Part shown: positions 8,055-17,196 of the stretch, one piece after another | Layout of the letters: the number at the start of each line of letters is the position of its first letter | Position numbering within the stretch: position 1 is the first letter of the stretch | Assembly (NCBI GenBank): GCA_963755985.1 | Contig: CAVWLO010000002.1 | Location: 248,001-312,000 of the forward strand | Length of the DNA: 64,000 nucleotides | Source: DASXMT01 sp963755985 | GTDB lineage: Bacteria > Actinomycetota > Acidimicrobiia > Acidimicrobiales > RAAP-2 | Reading direction: 5' to 3' | Notes under the pieces: generated by a model | Told to the model about the DNA's origin: nothing | Database searches by the model: none | Seen by the model: only the letters and a program-made list of their open reading frames with translations | Made by a program: the position numbers and the translations under genes

Positions 8055-8834
8055 ATGGCCTTTGCCGACGTCAATGGGCAGCACCTCTGCTTCGAGGACT
8101 ACGGGGGTGACGGGCCGCCGGTCGTGTTCAGCCACGGCTTCCTGATGGATCACGAGATGTTCGCCCCCCAGGTCGAGGCCCTGGCCGGTCGGCTGCGGAT
8201 TGTCGCATTGGATGCCCGTGGGCACGGCCGGACGGCGGCGGGCGCACCGTTCGACTACTGGGACCTGGCCGAGGACGTGCTCGCCCTCATGGACCACCTC
8301 CATCTGGGCGCTGCCACCATGGCCGGCATGTCCCAGGGTGGCTTCGTCGGCCTCCGGGCGGCGATCCTCGCCCCCGAGCGGGTCAGGGCCCTGGTCCTCA
8401 TAGACAGCCAAGCCGGTCTCGAGAACGAGGCTTCGATCCCCGCCTACCAGGCCATGCACGACGAATGGCTGGCCAATGGACCGGCGGCGGTCCAGGAAGT
8501 GGTGGGCGCCATCATCTTCGGGGGTGGCTACGACCCGACTCCCTGGTACACCAAGTGGGCGGCAATCCCACCGGACACCTTCACCGCTCCTTTCCGGTGC
8601 CTCATGGACCGCGACGATCTGACTCCGAGGCTGGGGGAGATCACCCACCCGGCCATCATCTTCCAGGGGGACCAGGACGCGGCCATCCCGATGGAGCGCG
8701 CCGAGATCCTCTGTGCCGGGCTCAACGGGTGCAGTGGGATTGTGGTGGTCGAGGGCGCCGGCCACGCCGCCAACCTCAGCCATCCGGATCAGGTCAACGG
8801 CCCGTTGGCCGAGTTCGTGGAGCAGTACGGCTGA
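8055..8834 (+). CDS. Alpha/beta hydrolase
   Basis: A 259-residue hydrolase with VVFSHGFLMDHEMF (oxyanion strand), LDARGHGRT, the elbow MAGMSQGGFVGLR with the nucleophilic Ser, the acid-bearing strand IIFQGDQDAAIP, and the catalytic His in EGAGHAANLSHPD. All three triad positions are present and the length is normal for the fold. It resembles esterases and 3-oxoadipate enol-lactonase-like proteins, but nothing nearby specifies a pathway. The start ATG lies about 20 bases after the repeat array. Confidence 0.85.
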   Translation: MAFADVNGQHLCFEDYGGDGPPVVFSHGFLMDHEMFAPQVEALAGRLRIVALDARGHGRTAAGAPFDYWDLAEDVLALMDHLHLGAATMAGMSQGGFVGLRAAILAPERVRALVLIDSQAGLENEASIPAYQAMHDEWLANGPAAVQEVVGAIIFGGGYDPTPWYTKWAAIPPDTFTAPFRCLMDRDDLTPRLGEITHPAIIFQGDQDAAIPMERAEILCAGLNGCSGIVVVEGAGHAANLSHPDQVNGPLAEFVEQYG

Positions 8835-8956
8835 ACAGTTCGTGGAGACTACGGCCGAGCAGCTTGGCCGAGTTCGTGGAGCAGTCCAGCCGAACAGGAC
8901 AGCCGCACAGCCGAACAGGACGGCCGGTCAGGATGGCTGACCAGGACAGTCCAGCC
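8808..8956. repeat. Duplicated hydrolase 3' end and degenerate repeats
   Basis: The end of the hydrolase gene (TTGGCCGAGTTCGTGGAGCA at 8808-8827) recurs after the stop at about 8863-8882. It is followed by several AGCCGAACAGGACGGCCG-like copies up to the queE stop. The frame is kept open by the repeats, but I see no separate gene. Confidence 0.65.
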
Positions 8957-9727
8957 TCAGAGCTGGCCCATGGCCTTGTGGGTCTGGGGGACCACCCGTA
9001 CGTGGGGGTACAGGCGGAGGGCCCGGGCCTGCAGCTCGAGGACCTGGTCGGGTGTGGGCGCCTCGGTCACGGCGGCGAACGGGGTCACCGGCTGCAGGAA
9101 GACCTCGGATCCTGGGGCGCAGCCGGCCACCATGGCGATGGCCGCATCGAACTCGCCGGGGGCAACGCGGGCACCGACCACGATCCTGACCCAGGTCGTA
9201 ACGTCGGCCTCGATGGCCGCCGTCAGGAAGCGGCGATGGGTGGCGAGGTCGACCTGCTCACCGTCAACGCTGTCGAGCTTCACGTCCATGCTCACGTAGG
9301 CGAGCCACGGCACGATGCGGGAGAGGCCGCCCACCAACATCCCGTTGGTCTCGGCCATGATCCGATGGCCGCGGGCGACGAGCAGGGGTAACAGGTCCTC
9401 CAGGCCGCGCGACTGCATGAGCGGCTCGCCGCCGGTCAGGCTGACCGAGTGGTGGGGGAGCGCCCGCCACAGTCGATCGACGGACTCGACGATGCGGTCG
9501 ACCGACACGGGGCTCTGGCCGTGTTCCCAGTCGCGTCGGCCAGGTGTGCGCTCGAGCCGGCACGGCCCGGGTCGCCGTTCGAGAGCCTCGGGCTGGTCGC
9601 AGTAGGCGCACCGGATGTTGCACCCGCTCAGCCGGAGGAACACCTGCCGCTGGCCGACGAGCGCGGCCTCGCCCTGGATGGCCGAGAAGACCTCGGTCAC
9701 CAGGAGGCGGGTGCTCGCCGTGATCAC
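8957..9727 (-). CDS. queE: 7-carboxy-7-deazaguanine synthase
   Basis: Radical-SAM enzyme converting 6-carboxy-tetrahydropterin to 7-carboxy-7-deazaguanine in preQ0 synthesis. The N-terminus reads LLVTEVFSAIQGEAALVGQ, then RLSGCNIRCAYCDQPEA with the CxxxCxxC iron-sulfur ligands, and SVSLTGGEPLMQS for SAM binding. The 256 residues include a longer loop after the cluster than minimal QueE proteins. It is the last gene of a tightly packed queD-queC-queE operon, overlapping queC by four bases. Confidence 0.93.
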   Translation of the reverse strand: MITASTRLLVTEVFSAIQGEAALVGQRQVFLRLSGCNIRCAYCDQPEALERRPGPCRLERTPGRRDWEHGQSPVSVDRIVESVDRLWRALPHHSVSLTGGEPLMQSRGLEDLLPLLVARGHRIMAETNGMLVGGLSRIVPWLAYVSMDVKLDSVDGEQVDLATHRRFLTAAIEADVTTWVRIVVGARVAPGEFDAAIAMVAGCAPGSEVFLQPVTPFAAVTEAPTPDQVLELQARALRLYPHVRVVPQTHKAMGQL

Positions 9728-10413
9728 GCCAATGCCGGGTCGTCCATGCCCGCCTCGGCGAAGCCCCGCGCCCGGAGGACGCAGGCGTCACAGAGGCCAC
9801 AGGGCCGGTCCCCGCCCTGGTAGCACGACCAGGTCAGGTGGAGTGGGGCATCGACCTCGGTGCCCAGGCGCACGATCTCCGCCTTGGTCAGCTCGATGAG
9901 CGGAGTGGCGATACGGACAGGGTTGCCTTCCACCCCCCGCTTCTGCCCGGTGGCGGCCACGGCGCGGAAGGCCTCGATGAACTCGGGCCGGCAGTCGGGG
10001 TAGCCCGAGTAGTCGATTGCGTTCACACCGATCCATACGGCATCGAGCTGACGGGCCTCGGCCACCCCGAGGGCGACGGCCAGGAAGATGCTGTTGCGGG
10101 CAGGCACGTAGGTCACCGGGATGCCCTCATCGGTCCCACCGCGGGCCCGCGTCGCCGCGCTGCTCGTCGGTACGGCGATGGAGTCGTCGGTGAGGGCCGA
10201 CCCTCCCCACGCCGAGGTGTCCAGGCCGACGATCAGGTGCTCAGCCCGAAAGTGCCCGGCCACCCCGGCGGCTCGGTCGAGCTCGTTGCGGTGTCGTTGG
10301 CCGTAGTCGAAGCTGACCGCCAGCAAGGGGTTGCCCCCGCGTTCCCGGTCGGCCAGGGCCATGCACACCGTGGAGTCGAGCCCTCCGGAGAGGAGCACGA
10401 GCTCACCGGCCAT
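9724..10413 (-). CDS. queC: 7-cyano-7-deazaguanine (preQ0) synthase
   Basis: ATP-dependent conversion of 7-carboxy-7-deazaguanine and ammonia to preQ0. The PP-loop LVLLSGGLDSTVCMALA is at the start, VTYVPARNSIFLAVALGVAE is characteristic, and the zinc site CYQGGDRPCGLCDACVLR is intact. Length (229 residues) is normal. It overlaps queD by 11 bases and queE by four, so the three are almost certainly one transcript. Confidence 0.94.
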   Translation of the reverse strand: MAGELVLLSGGLDSTVCMALADRERGGNPLLAVSFDYGQRHRNELDRAAGVAGHFRAEHLIVGLDTSAWGGSALTDDSIAVPTSSAATRARGGTDEGIPVTYVPARNSIFLAVALGVAEARQLDAVWIGVNAIDYSGYPDCRPEFIEAFRAVAATGQKRGVEGNPVRIATPLIELTKAEIVRLGTEVDAPLHLTWSCYQGGDRPCGLCDACVLRARGFAEAGMDDPALA

Positions 10414-10813
10414 GGTTCGAGCTGGGCTCGTCGGCCGTCAACTCCACCCACGACTGCGGGGTCTCCCATAACCGGATACCGGCCAGGGGCAACCCCGATC
10501 CGGCCAGGAGCTCCCAGGCTCGATGGGCCCAGAGCTCGGCGGTGGGGTTGTCGAGGTCGGCGTTGAGGTCGCTGTGGTCCCACCGCTTTTGGACCACGGC
10601 GTGAAGATCGTCGAAGTCGATGACGCCGCCGATGGCGTCGAGCGGGCCGGCACACGTCACGTCCAGCCGGTAGGAGTGACCATGCAGACCGGCGCACTTG
10701 CCCGGGTGCCGGGGCAGACGGTGCGCGGCCTCGAACGTGAAGCTGCAGGTGACCCGGGTCTGCGTCTCCCGACGGGGCGGACGACGCGCCGGGCTGGCGC
10801 CGGGGGTGGCCAC
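10403..10813 (-). CDS. queD: 6-carboxy-5,6,7,8-tetrahydropterin synthase
   Basis: Makes 6-carboxy-tetrahydropterin from dihydroneopterin triphosphate. Zinc ligands and catalytic residues are visible: FEAAHRL, GKCAGLHGHSYRLDV, KRWDHSDLN and IRLWETPQSW. The GTG at 10813 gives 136 residues with a short Arg-rich N-terminal extension before TCSFTFEAAH; the Val immediately before TCSF is encoded by GTC and cannot be the start. First gene of the operon and divergent from kgd, with about 90 bases between them. No queF, tgt or folE is in the window, so the fate of preQ0 is open. Confidence 0.9.
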   Translation of the reverse strand: MATPGASPARRPPRRETQTRVTCSFTFEAAHRLPRHPGKCAGLHGHSYRLDVTCAGPLDAIGGVIDFDDLHAVVQKRWDHSDLNADLDNPTAELWAHRAWELLAGSGLPLAGIRLWETPQSWVELTADEPSSNHGR

Positions 10814-10904
10814 GATGCGCGACGCTAACAGTCCGTCCGGGCGACCTGTTCGAGCAGGTTGTCGGGCGTAGAGGCCGACAGGGCGCGCCGGTAGGCTGTT
10901 GGAG

Positions 10905-13900
10905 ATGGCCGACTCCAATGGAACAGACGAGACCGGGGGCTCACGCGCCGGCCCCACGAGTGGAACCGTGAGTGGAAGCGGTGCCTTCGGGCCCAATGCC
11001 TGGTTGGTCGAAGACATGTACGACCGGTTCCGGGCCGATCCCACCTCGGTCTCGGATTCCTGGCGGGAGTTCTTCAGCGACTACCGGCCGGTCACTGCCC
11101 CGGCCGCACCGCCTCCGGCCGCACCGCCCCCGGCGGCAGCAGCGACGGCGACGGCGACGTCGGCCGCGCCCGGCCCATCGACCTCGGCCACCGCGGTGGC
11201 CCCGGGCCAGACGGCCCCGGCCGGTTCCCCGGGCCAGACGGCCCCGGCCGGTTCCCCGGGCCAGACGCCCCCGGCCGGTTCCCCGGGCCAGACGACCCCC
11301 GCCGCTACGCCGAGCCAGACGGCCACGGCAGGCGCCCCGGGCGGCGGCACGGCAGGCGGGGCGTCGGCGCAGGGTCCGGCGCCGAAGCTGGAGGCACCTC
11401 GACCGAACGGCGCGGTCACCGGAGGGGACACCCCGGGGACCGAAGCCACCGGTGACCTGGCCACCCCCCTCCGGGGTGCCGCCGGGCGCATCGTGGTCAA
11501 CATGGAAGCGTCGCTCGGCGTACCCACGGCCACCAGCGTCCGCACCGTGCCGGCCAAGTTGCTCGAGGTCAATCGCACCATCGTCAACAACCAGCTGTCC
11601 CGCACGACGGGCAGCAAGGTCAGCTTCACCCACCTGATCGGCTACGCCGTCGTCAAGGGGCTCCAGGCCGTGCCGCAGATGAACGCGGCGTTCGTGGCCG
11701 ACATCGACGGGAAGGGCACACCCGGGGTGGTCCGCCATTCCCGGGTCGGCCTCGGGCTGGCCGTGGACGTGGAGAAGCGGGACGGCCGCACCCTCCTCGT
11801 CCCCTGCATCCGTGACGCCGACACGCTCGACTTCCGGGGCTTCGTCGGTGCGTACGAGGACCTGGTGCGCAAGGTCCACACCAACAAGATCGCCCCGGAT
11901 GACTTCTCCGGGACCACCGTCACCCTGACCAACCCGGGCACCCTGGGGACGGTGCAGTCGGTGCCCCGCCTCATGCCCGGCCAGGGCGTGATCGTCGGCG
12001 TGGGCGCCCTCGGGGTCCCGCCCGGCTTCGAGGCGGCCGACCCCCACGCCCTGGCCGACCTGGGCGTCGGCAAGACGGTCACCCTCACATCGACCTACGA
12101 CCACCGGATCATCCAGGGGGCCGAGTCGGGCCTGTTCCTGGCCTACGTGGCCGAATGCCTCCTCGGCCAGCACGGGTTCTACGACGAGGTCTTCGGCGCC
12201 CTGTCGATCCCCTACGAGCCCGTCCGGTGGCATCGCGACATCAACCACAACGACGGGACCGAGGGCGGTCATGATCGGTTGGTCAAGCAGGTCCACGTCC
12301 AGACCCTCATCAACATGTACCGGGTGCGGGGCCACCTCATCGCCCACCTCGACCCGCTCGACGCCGAGAAGCCCGAGCTCCACTCCGAGCTCGACCCGCT
12401 CAACTACGGGCTGACCATCTGGGACCTGCCCCGCGAGTACGTGACCGACGGACTGGCCGGCAAGTCGGTGGCCACCCTCGACGAGATCCTGCACATCCTC
12501 CGGGACGCCTACTGCCGCACGCTCGGGATCGAGTACATGCACATCCAGGACCTCGAGCAGAAGCGCTGGATCCAACAGCATGTGGAAGGCGTCCCCGCCA
12601 CCTTGTCGGCCGACGAGCAGCGCCACATCCTCGACCGGCTGAATGCGGCCGAGGTCTTCGAGCGTTTCCTCCATTCCCGCTACGTGGGCCAGAAGCGCTT
12701 CGGGCTCGAGGGCGCCGAGTCGGCCATCGTGCTACTCGACACCATCTTGGACGAGGCCGTCACCGAAGGCCTGGCTGAGTCGGTCATGGGCATGGCCCAC
12801 CGCGGGCGCCTGAACGTGCTGGCCAACATCGTGGGCAAGTCCTACGGCGAGATCTTCGAGGAGTTCGAGGGGAACCTCGACCCCGAGTCGGTGCAGGGCT
12901 CGGGCGACGTGAAGTACCACAAGGGAGCCTCGGGCACCTTCACCGCTCGCTCGGGGGGCACCATCCCCGTCTCCATGTCCTCCAATCCCTCCCACCTCGA
13001 GGCGGTCGACCCGGTGGTGGTGGGCATGGCCCGGGCCAGGCAGGACGCCCTGAACACCTTGGGGGGCGACCCGCCCGGCTCTCCGTTCCCGGTGCTGCCC
13101 ATCTTGGTGCACGGGGATGCCGCGTTCGCCGGTCAGGGCGTGGTGGCCGAGACCCTCAACCTGTCCCAGCTGGCCGGCTACCGCACCGGCGGGACCGTGC
13201 ACATCGTCATCAACAACCAGTTGGGCTTCACCACCGCCCCCGAGGCGGCCCGGAGCTCGGTGTACCCGACCGACGTGGCCAAGATGGTCCAAGCGCCCAT
13301 CTTCCATGTGAACGGCGACGACCCTGAAGCCTGCGTGCGGGCGGCCCGGCTGGCCTTCGGCTTCCGCCAGGCCTTCCACAAGGACGTGGTCATCGACCTG
13401 GTCTGCTACCGGCGCCATGGCCACAACGAGGGTGACGATCCGAGCTACACCCAGCCCCTGATGTACGCCCTGATCGAGGCCAAGCGCTCGGTCCGCAAGC
13501 TCTACACCGAGTCGCTGGTCCGCCGCGGGGACATCACCCTCGACGAGGCGGAGCAGGCGCTCGACGACTTCTCGGCCCGCTTGCAGGCCGCGCTGGACGA
13601 GACCCGGGCGGCGGCCGAGACGGGGACGGATGTGCAGCCGACGCTGCCCAAGTTCATCCAGCCGAACATCCAGATCCCCCCGGTCGAGACAGGCATCGAC
13701 ACGCCCGTGGTCATGGAGCTGGCTCATGCCGTGCGCTCGGTGCCCGAGGGGTTCGTCATCCACCCCAAGCTGGCCCGGCAGTTCGAGCAGCGCGACAAGG
13801 TCGTCGCCGACGGCGAGATCGACTGGGCCCTGGGCGAGTCCCTGGCCCTCGGGTCCCTCCTACTCGAGGGGACCAACGTCCGCCTGACCGGACAGGACAC

Positions 13901-14897
13901 CCGGCGTGGCACCTTCTCACAGCGTCATGCCGTACTGGTCGACCACACCACCGGGGCCGAGTGGGTCCCACTGGCCGAGCTCCGCCGGGGCTCGGCCGGC
14001 GCCGGTCAGGTGGGTCTGGGCTCGTCGCCTGGACGCTTGACCATCCGGGACTCGCTCCTGTCCGAGTATGCCGCCGTCGGTTTCGAGTACGGCTACTCGG
14101 TCGAGGCCCTGGACGACCTGGTGGCCTGGGAAGCTCAGTTCGGCGACTTCTGGAACGGCGCCGAGATCATCGTCGACAACTTCCTCGTCGCTGCCGAGGA
14201 CAAGTGGGGCCAGCACTCCGGGTTGGTCCTGCTCTTGCCCCACGGGTACGAGGGACAGGGCCCCGAGCACTCCTCGGCCCGGATCGAGCGGTTCCTGACC
14301 CTGTGCGCCCGGGGCAACCTCCGGGTGACCGAGCCGACCACGGCGGCCCAGTACTTCCACCTGCTCCGGGCCCAGGTCCGGACCCCGGTGCGCAAGCCGT
14401 TGGTGGTCTTCACCCCCAAGTCGCTCCTGCGGGCCCGCGCCGCCCGGTCGCCCGTCCAGGACTTCACCACCGGCTCGTTCGCCGAGGTCCTCGACGACCC
14501 GGCCGCGGCCCAAGAGGGATTCGACCCCGAGCGGGTGGAACGGGTCGTCCTCTGCACGGGCAAGGTGGCCTACGACGCCCTGGGCCGCCGGGACGAGCTC
14601 GGCGAGGCCGGCGCCTCGGTGGTCGTGGCCCGGGTGGAGCAGGTATACCCCTGGCCGGCCGACCAGATCACCGCCCTCTTGGACCGCTACTCGAATGCCC
14701 GGGAGGTCGTCTGGCTGCAGGAGGAGCCCGAGAACATGGGCGCCTGGGGCTTCGTCCACATGCGCCTCCACGCCCTGCTCCGGGAGAGCCACGCCCTCCG
14801 CCACGTGAGCCGGGCCGAATCGGCGAGCCCGGCATCAGGGAGCGCGGCCCTGCACCACCTGGAGCAGGACGACCTCCTCACCCGCGCCATCGGCTGA
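10905..14897 (+). CDS. kgd: Multifunctional 2-oxoglutarate decarboxylase / dehydrogenase E1 with E2-like acyltransferase domain (Kgd type)
   Basis: TCA-cycle enzyme of about 1,330 residues. Order: short helical E1 N-terminal motif (WLVEDMYDRFRADP); a Pro/Ala-rich linker with PGQTAPAGS nonapeptide repeats, residues about 70-190; a lipoyl-less succinyltransferase-like E2 domain starting VNMEASLGVPTATSV near 196 and containing TSTYDHRIIQGAESG near 399; then the thiamine diphosphate E1 domain with AHRGRLNVLANIVGK, HGDAAFAGQGVVAETLNLSQ and HIVINNQLGFTT. The layout matches mycobacterial Kgd, which decarboxylates 2-oxoglutarate and joins with E2p and E3 as a dehydrogenase. ATG 10905 is preferred over TTG 10899. 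The linker repeat unit is 27 bp. No frameshift is seen. Confidence 0.95.
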   Translation: MADSNGTDETGGSRAGPTSGTVSGSGAFGPNAWLVEDMYDRFRADPTSVSDSWREFFSDYRPVTAPAAPPPAAPPPAAAATATATSAAPGPSTSATAVAPGQTAPAGSPGQTAPAGSPGQTPPAGSPGQTTPAATPSQTATAGAPGGGTAGGASAQGPAPKLEAPRPNGAVTGGDTPGTEATGDLATPLRGAAGRIVVNMEASLGVPTATSVRTVPAKLLEVNRTIVNNQLSRTTGSKVSFTHLIGYAVVKGLQAVPQMNAAFVADIDGKGTPGVVRHSRVGLGLAVDVEKRDGRTLLVPCIRDADTLDFRGFVGAYEDLVRKVHTNKIAPDDFSGTTVTLTNPGTLGTVQSVPRLMPGQGVIVGVGALGVPPGFEAADPHALADLGVGKTVTLTSTYDHRIIQGAESGLFLAYVAECLLGQHGFYDEVFGALSIPYEPVRWHRDINHNDGTEGGHDRLVKQVHVQTLINMYRVRGHLIAHLDPLDAEKPELHSELDPLNYGLTIWDLPREYVTDGLAGKSVATLDEILHILRDAYCRTLGIEYMHIQDLEQKRWIQQHVEGVPATLSADEQRHILDRLNAAEVFERFLHSRYVGQKRFGLEGAESAIVLLDTILDEAVTEGLAESVMGMAHRGRLNVLANIVGKSYGEIFEEFEGNLDPESVQGSGDVKYHKGASGTFTARSGGTIPVSMSSNPSHLEAVDPVVVGMARARQDALNTLGGDPPGSPFPVLPILVHGDAAFAGQGVVAETLNLSQLAGYRTGGTVHIVINNQLGFTTAPEAARSSVYPTDVAKMVQAPIFHVNGDDPEACVRAARLAFGFRQAFHKDVVIDLVCYRRHGHNEGDDPSYTQPLMYALIEAKRSVRKLYTESLVRRGDITLDEAEQALDDFSARLQAALDETRAAAETGTDVQPTLPKFIQPNIQIPPVETGIDTPVVMELAHAVRSVPEGFVIHPKLARQFEQRDKVVADGEIDWALGESLALGSLLLEGTNVRLTGQDTRRGTFSQRHAVLVDHTTGAEWVPLAELRRGSAGAGQVGLGSSPGRLTIRDSLLSEYAAVGFEYGYSVEALDDLVAWEAQFGDFWNGAEIIVDNFLVAAEDKWGQHSGLVLLLPHGYEGQGPEHSSARIERFLTLCARGNLRVTEPTTAAQYFHLLRAQVRTPVRKPLVVFTPKSLLRARAARSPVQDFTTGSFAEVLDDPAAAQEGFDPERVERVVLCTGKVAYDALGRRDELGEAGASVVVARVEQVYPWPADQITALLDRYSNAREVVWLQEEPENMGAWGFVHMRLHALLRESHALRHVSRAESASPASGSAALHHLEQDDLLTRAIG

Positions 14898-15064
14898 GAG
14901 GCGGTCTGCGAGGGTTGGAGGGGGTGGCCACAGGTCGGTGGTTGCGGCGGGTCCGATGGGCCGGCGAGTGGCTGCCGGTGCGTGGCGTCGGGCGGGCACG
15001 ACGGCAACCGGGTGAGCCCGCATCACCAAGAAGCCCGATTCGAGGTGCTTGACTAGGGCCGATC

Positions 15065-16639
15065 ATGCCCAACGACCCTGCGCCGAATCGACGAATCGTC
15101 GTCGACGGATCCAATCTCGCCACCGAGGGCCGCTCCTTACCCAGCCTGGCCCAGCTCGAAGAGGCCATTCAGGCCTTCCTCGAGGAGTTTCCCGGTTTCC
15201 GAAACGCCGACGTGATCGTGGTGGTGGATGCCTCATTCGGCCACAGGATCGAGGAATCGGAGCGGGCGACCTTCGAGGACGCGCTGGCCCATGGGGAGTT
15301 GGTGACCCCTCCGGCTGGGGCGATCGGTCGGGGCGACGCCTTCATCTTGCGCATTGCCGAAAAGGCCGGCGCGCTCGTGCTCTCGAACGACTCCTTTCAG
15401 GAATTCCATGCCGAACGGCCATGGTTGTTCGAACCCGGGCGTTTGATCGGCGGAAAGCCCATTCCCGGCGTCGGATGGATCTTCACCCCTCGCACCCCGG
15501 TGCGGGGGGCTGTGAGCCGAGCCACCACCAGCCGGGCCAAGAAGGCGGCGGCCGCAGACGACGGGGCGGCCGCAGGGTCGCGCCGCTCCGCGAGCCAGCC
15601 TGCCGGTGGTCCGGCCAAGGCCGGCAGGGGGACGACCGGGGGTGCGACGAAGAAGTCTGGGGGCCGGCGGTCGAAGGCCGGTGACTCGTCGCTGGTCGGC
15701 GAGGTGGAGGGGACCACAGTCTCGGACAGCGACGAGGGTGCGTCGGGGCTCGCGGGGCCGGCGGGGCTGGCGGGCGTAACTGGTATGACCGGTATGGCTA
15801 GTGGACCAGACTCCGACTCCGCCGAAGGTGCACCGGAGGAGCCCGAGAATGCAATAGCCAAGAGCGCCAGGAGCACGGTCAAGAAGGCGGGCGGGAGGGC
15901 CAAGAAAGCCGCTGGTGCGGGAAAGTCGGGCGCCGCGGTCAAGGCCGGTGGGGCCACCAAGGGTGGAGCGGTCGTCAAGGGAGCGACCAAGGCGACCAAG
16001 AAGACGGCCAAGGCGCCGGCGGCGGCCAAGAAGGTGGCCAAGACGCCGGTGGGGGCCAAAGGAGCGGCGGCGGCCAAAGGGGCGGCGAAAGGGGCGGCTA
16101 AGGAGGCGAGTGCAGTCAAGGGTGCAGCTCCCGCCTCGGGCGCAGCCAAGGCCAAGGTCGCAAAGGGCGCGGCCAAAGACGCAGCCAAGGTCAATGCAGG
16201 TGCAGCCAAGGTACGAGGTGTCGCCAAGATCTCGGCCGGGGTGATCCCCGACGCCGGCGACCAGACCGTGGTGGCGGGGGAACGACGCGGGCGTCGAGCC
16301 AAAAAGACGGCGGCTCGGGCCGAGATGGCCCAATCGGGTGCACCAGGGGATCACCCCGCTCCGGCCCTCAACGAGCCGATGACGTTCCTGACCTTCGTGG
16401 CCAACCACCCGATCGGGAGCACGTTCAAGGGCACGGTCGCCTCGTTTACCTCGCACGGTGCTCACATTGACGTGAATGGCATGACGACTCACGTTCCGTT
16501 GAGCCTGCTGGGTCGTCCGGCCCCGAACAAGGCGAGAGACGTGCTGTCAAAGGGCGAGACGAGGGATTTCGTTCTCGTGTCGTTGGACGCGCCTCGGCGG
16601 CGCGCCGAGGTGGCACTTCCTGAGTTCGCTCCCAACTAA
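15065..16639 (+). CDS. NYN-domain nuclease with histone H1-like linker and C-terminal S1 domain
   Basis: A 524-residue three-part protein. Residues 8-145 look like a NYN/PIN-type nuclease: IVVDGSNLATEGR (Asp14, Asn17), VIVVVDASFGH (Asp55), GRGDAFILRIAEKAGALVLSNDSF (Asp91, Asp109), the acidic pattern of Zc3h12a-like ribonucleases. Residues about 150-430 are low-complexity, with many KKAAGAGKS, KGAAKGAAKEA and similar Ala-Lys stretches like histone H1 tails, and a more acidic SDSDEGASGLAG patch. Residues about 440-524 read IGSTFKGTVASFTSHGAHIDV and fit an S1 RNA-binding fold. An RNA-targeting nuclease with a nucleic-acid-binding linker is inferred; activity is unproven. ATG start; single gene with its own downstream structure. 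Confidence 0.75.
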   Translation: MPNDPAPNRRIVVDGSNLATEGRSLPSLAQLEEAIQAFLEEFPGFRNADVIVVVDASFGHRIEESERATFEDALAHGELVTPPAGAIGRGDAFILRIAEKAGALVLSNDSFQEFHAERPWLFEPGRLIGGKPIPGVGWIFTPRTPVRGAVSRATTSRAKKAAAADDGAAAGSRRSASQPAGGPAKAGRGTTGGATKKSGGRRSKAGDSSLVGEVEGTTVSDSDEGASGLAGPAGLAGVTGMTGMASGPDSDSAEGAPEEPENAIAKSARSTVKKAGGRAKKAAGAGKSGAAVKAGGATKGGAVVKGATKATKKTAKAPAAAKKVAKTPVGAKGAAAAKGAAKGAAKEASAVKGAAPASGAAKAKVAKGAAKDAAKVNAGAAKVRGVAKISAGVIPDAGDQTVVAGERRGRRAKKTAARAEMAQSGAPGDHPAPALNEPMTFLTFVANHPIGSTFKGTVASFTSHGAHIDVNGMTTHVPLSLLGRPAPNKARDVLSKGETRDFVLVSLDAPRRRAEVALPEFAPN

Positions 16640-16644
16640 GGGAC

Positions 16645-16721
16645 GACGGCACAAGTCCTATTGGGAGACCTATTCGCCGCCCCGAGTCCCCAATCGGTAA
16701 GCAGGAGCACGGACTGCCGTC
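16645..16721 (+). terminator. Nested inverted repeat after the NYN-S1 gene
   Basis: GACGGC...AGTCC (16645-16658) pairs with GGACTGCCGTC (16711-16721), and inside it ATTGGG (16660-16665) pairs with CCCAAT (16689-16694). The whole element is 77 bases and starts six bases after the stop. A terminator without a U-tract is most likely; a small structured RNA is possible. Confidence 0.4.
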
Positions 16722-17063
16722 GCAATCATGCCGGCGGAAGCGGTGCGCGCCACGGGTCCAGTCCTTGAGTCCTTGGCCGTCGGCCAAAGATGCCGTATTG
16801 GCGGTACGTGGGGAGGGTCCACCGTCCTTCAGGCTGGGTCGGAGGGTCATGTGTCGAGCCGAGGACGTCGAGCGATGGTCGGCCGCTTCCCGGATGGTGT
16901 CCCCGGGCACCGGTTCCGGCCGCTCGCGTTCGGGCGGAGTGGCACCGTCAAGCTTCTTTCAGGCGAACGGAAGGATCCCGTCGGAGTCGCGTTGGCAAAG
17001 CTTGGCTGACGTCGCACAGGCGAATCTGACGCTGCTCAAACTTCGGTGGCATCATCCGCACCC
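16722..17063. other. Gap without a recognised gene
   Basis: About 340 bases between the hairpin and the 19-bp repeat array. All three forward frames stay open for some length but show no domain, ribosome-binding site or amphipathic pattern. Nothing further was seen. Confidence 0.4.
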
Positions 17064-17196
17064 GATGCATCATCCCGCACCCGATGCATCATCCCGCACC
17101 CGACGCATTATCCCGCACCCGATGCATCATCCCGCACCCGATGCATCATCACGCACCCGATGCATCATCCCGCACCCGATGCATCATCACCCACCC
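17064..17196. repeat. Seven tandem copies of a 19-bp unit
   Basis: Unit GATGCATCATCCCGCACCC, seven copies back to back with a few substitutions (17102, 17140 and 17178 copies differ). A degenerate copy precedes it at 17045-17063. Each unit carries ATGCAT, a six-base palindrome. The array ends just inside the 3' end of the glycosyltransferase gene (stop at 17187). There are no spacers, so this is not a CRISPR array. Confidence 0.9.

Noticed and set aside
10941..12674. 577-codon open frame on the minus strand opposite kgd
   Set aside because: It lies entirely antisense to the well-conserved kgd domains. Its composition (Gly, Arg, Val, Asp, His) is the usual reverse-frame shadow of G+C-rich coding DNA.
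17064..17196. Possible CRISPR array
   Set aside because: The 19-bp units abut each other without spacers, and no cas gene is present. The same applies to the 30-bp array at 24741.
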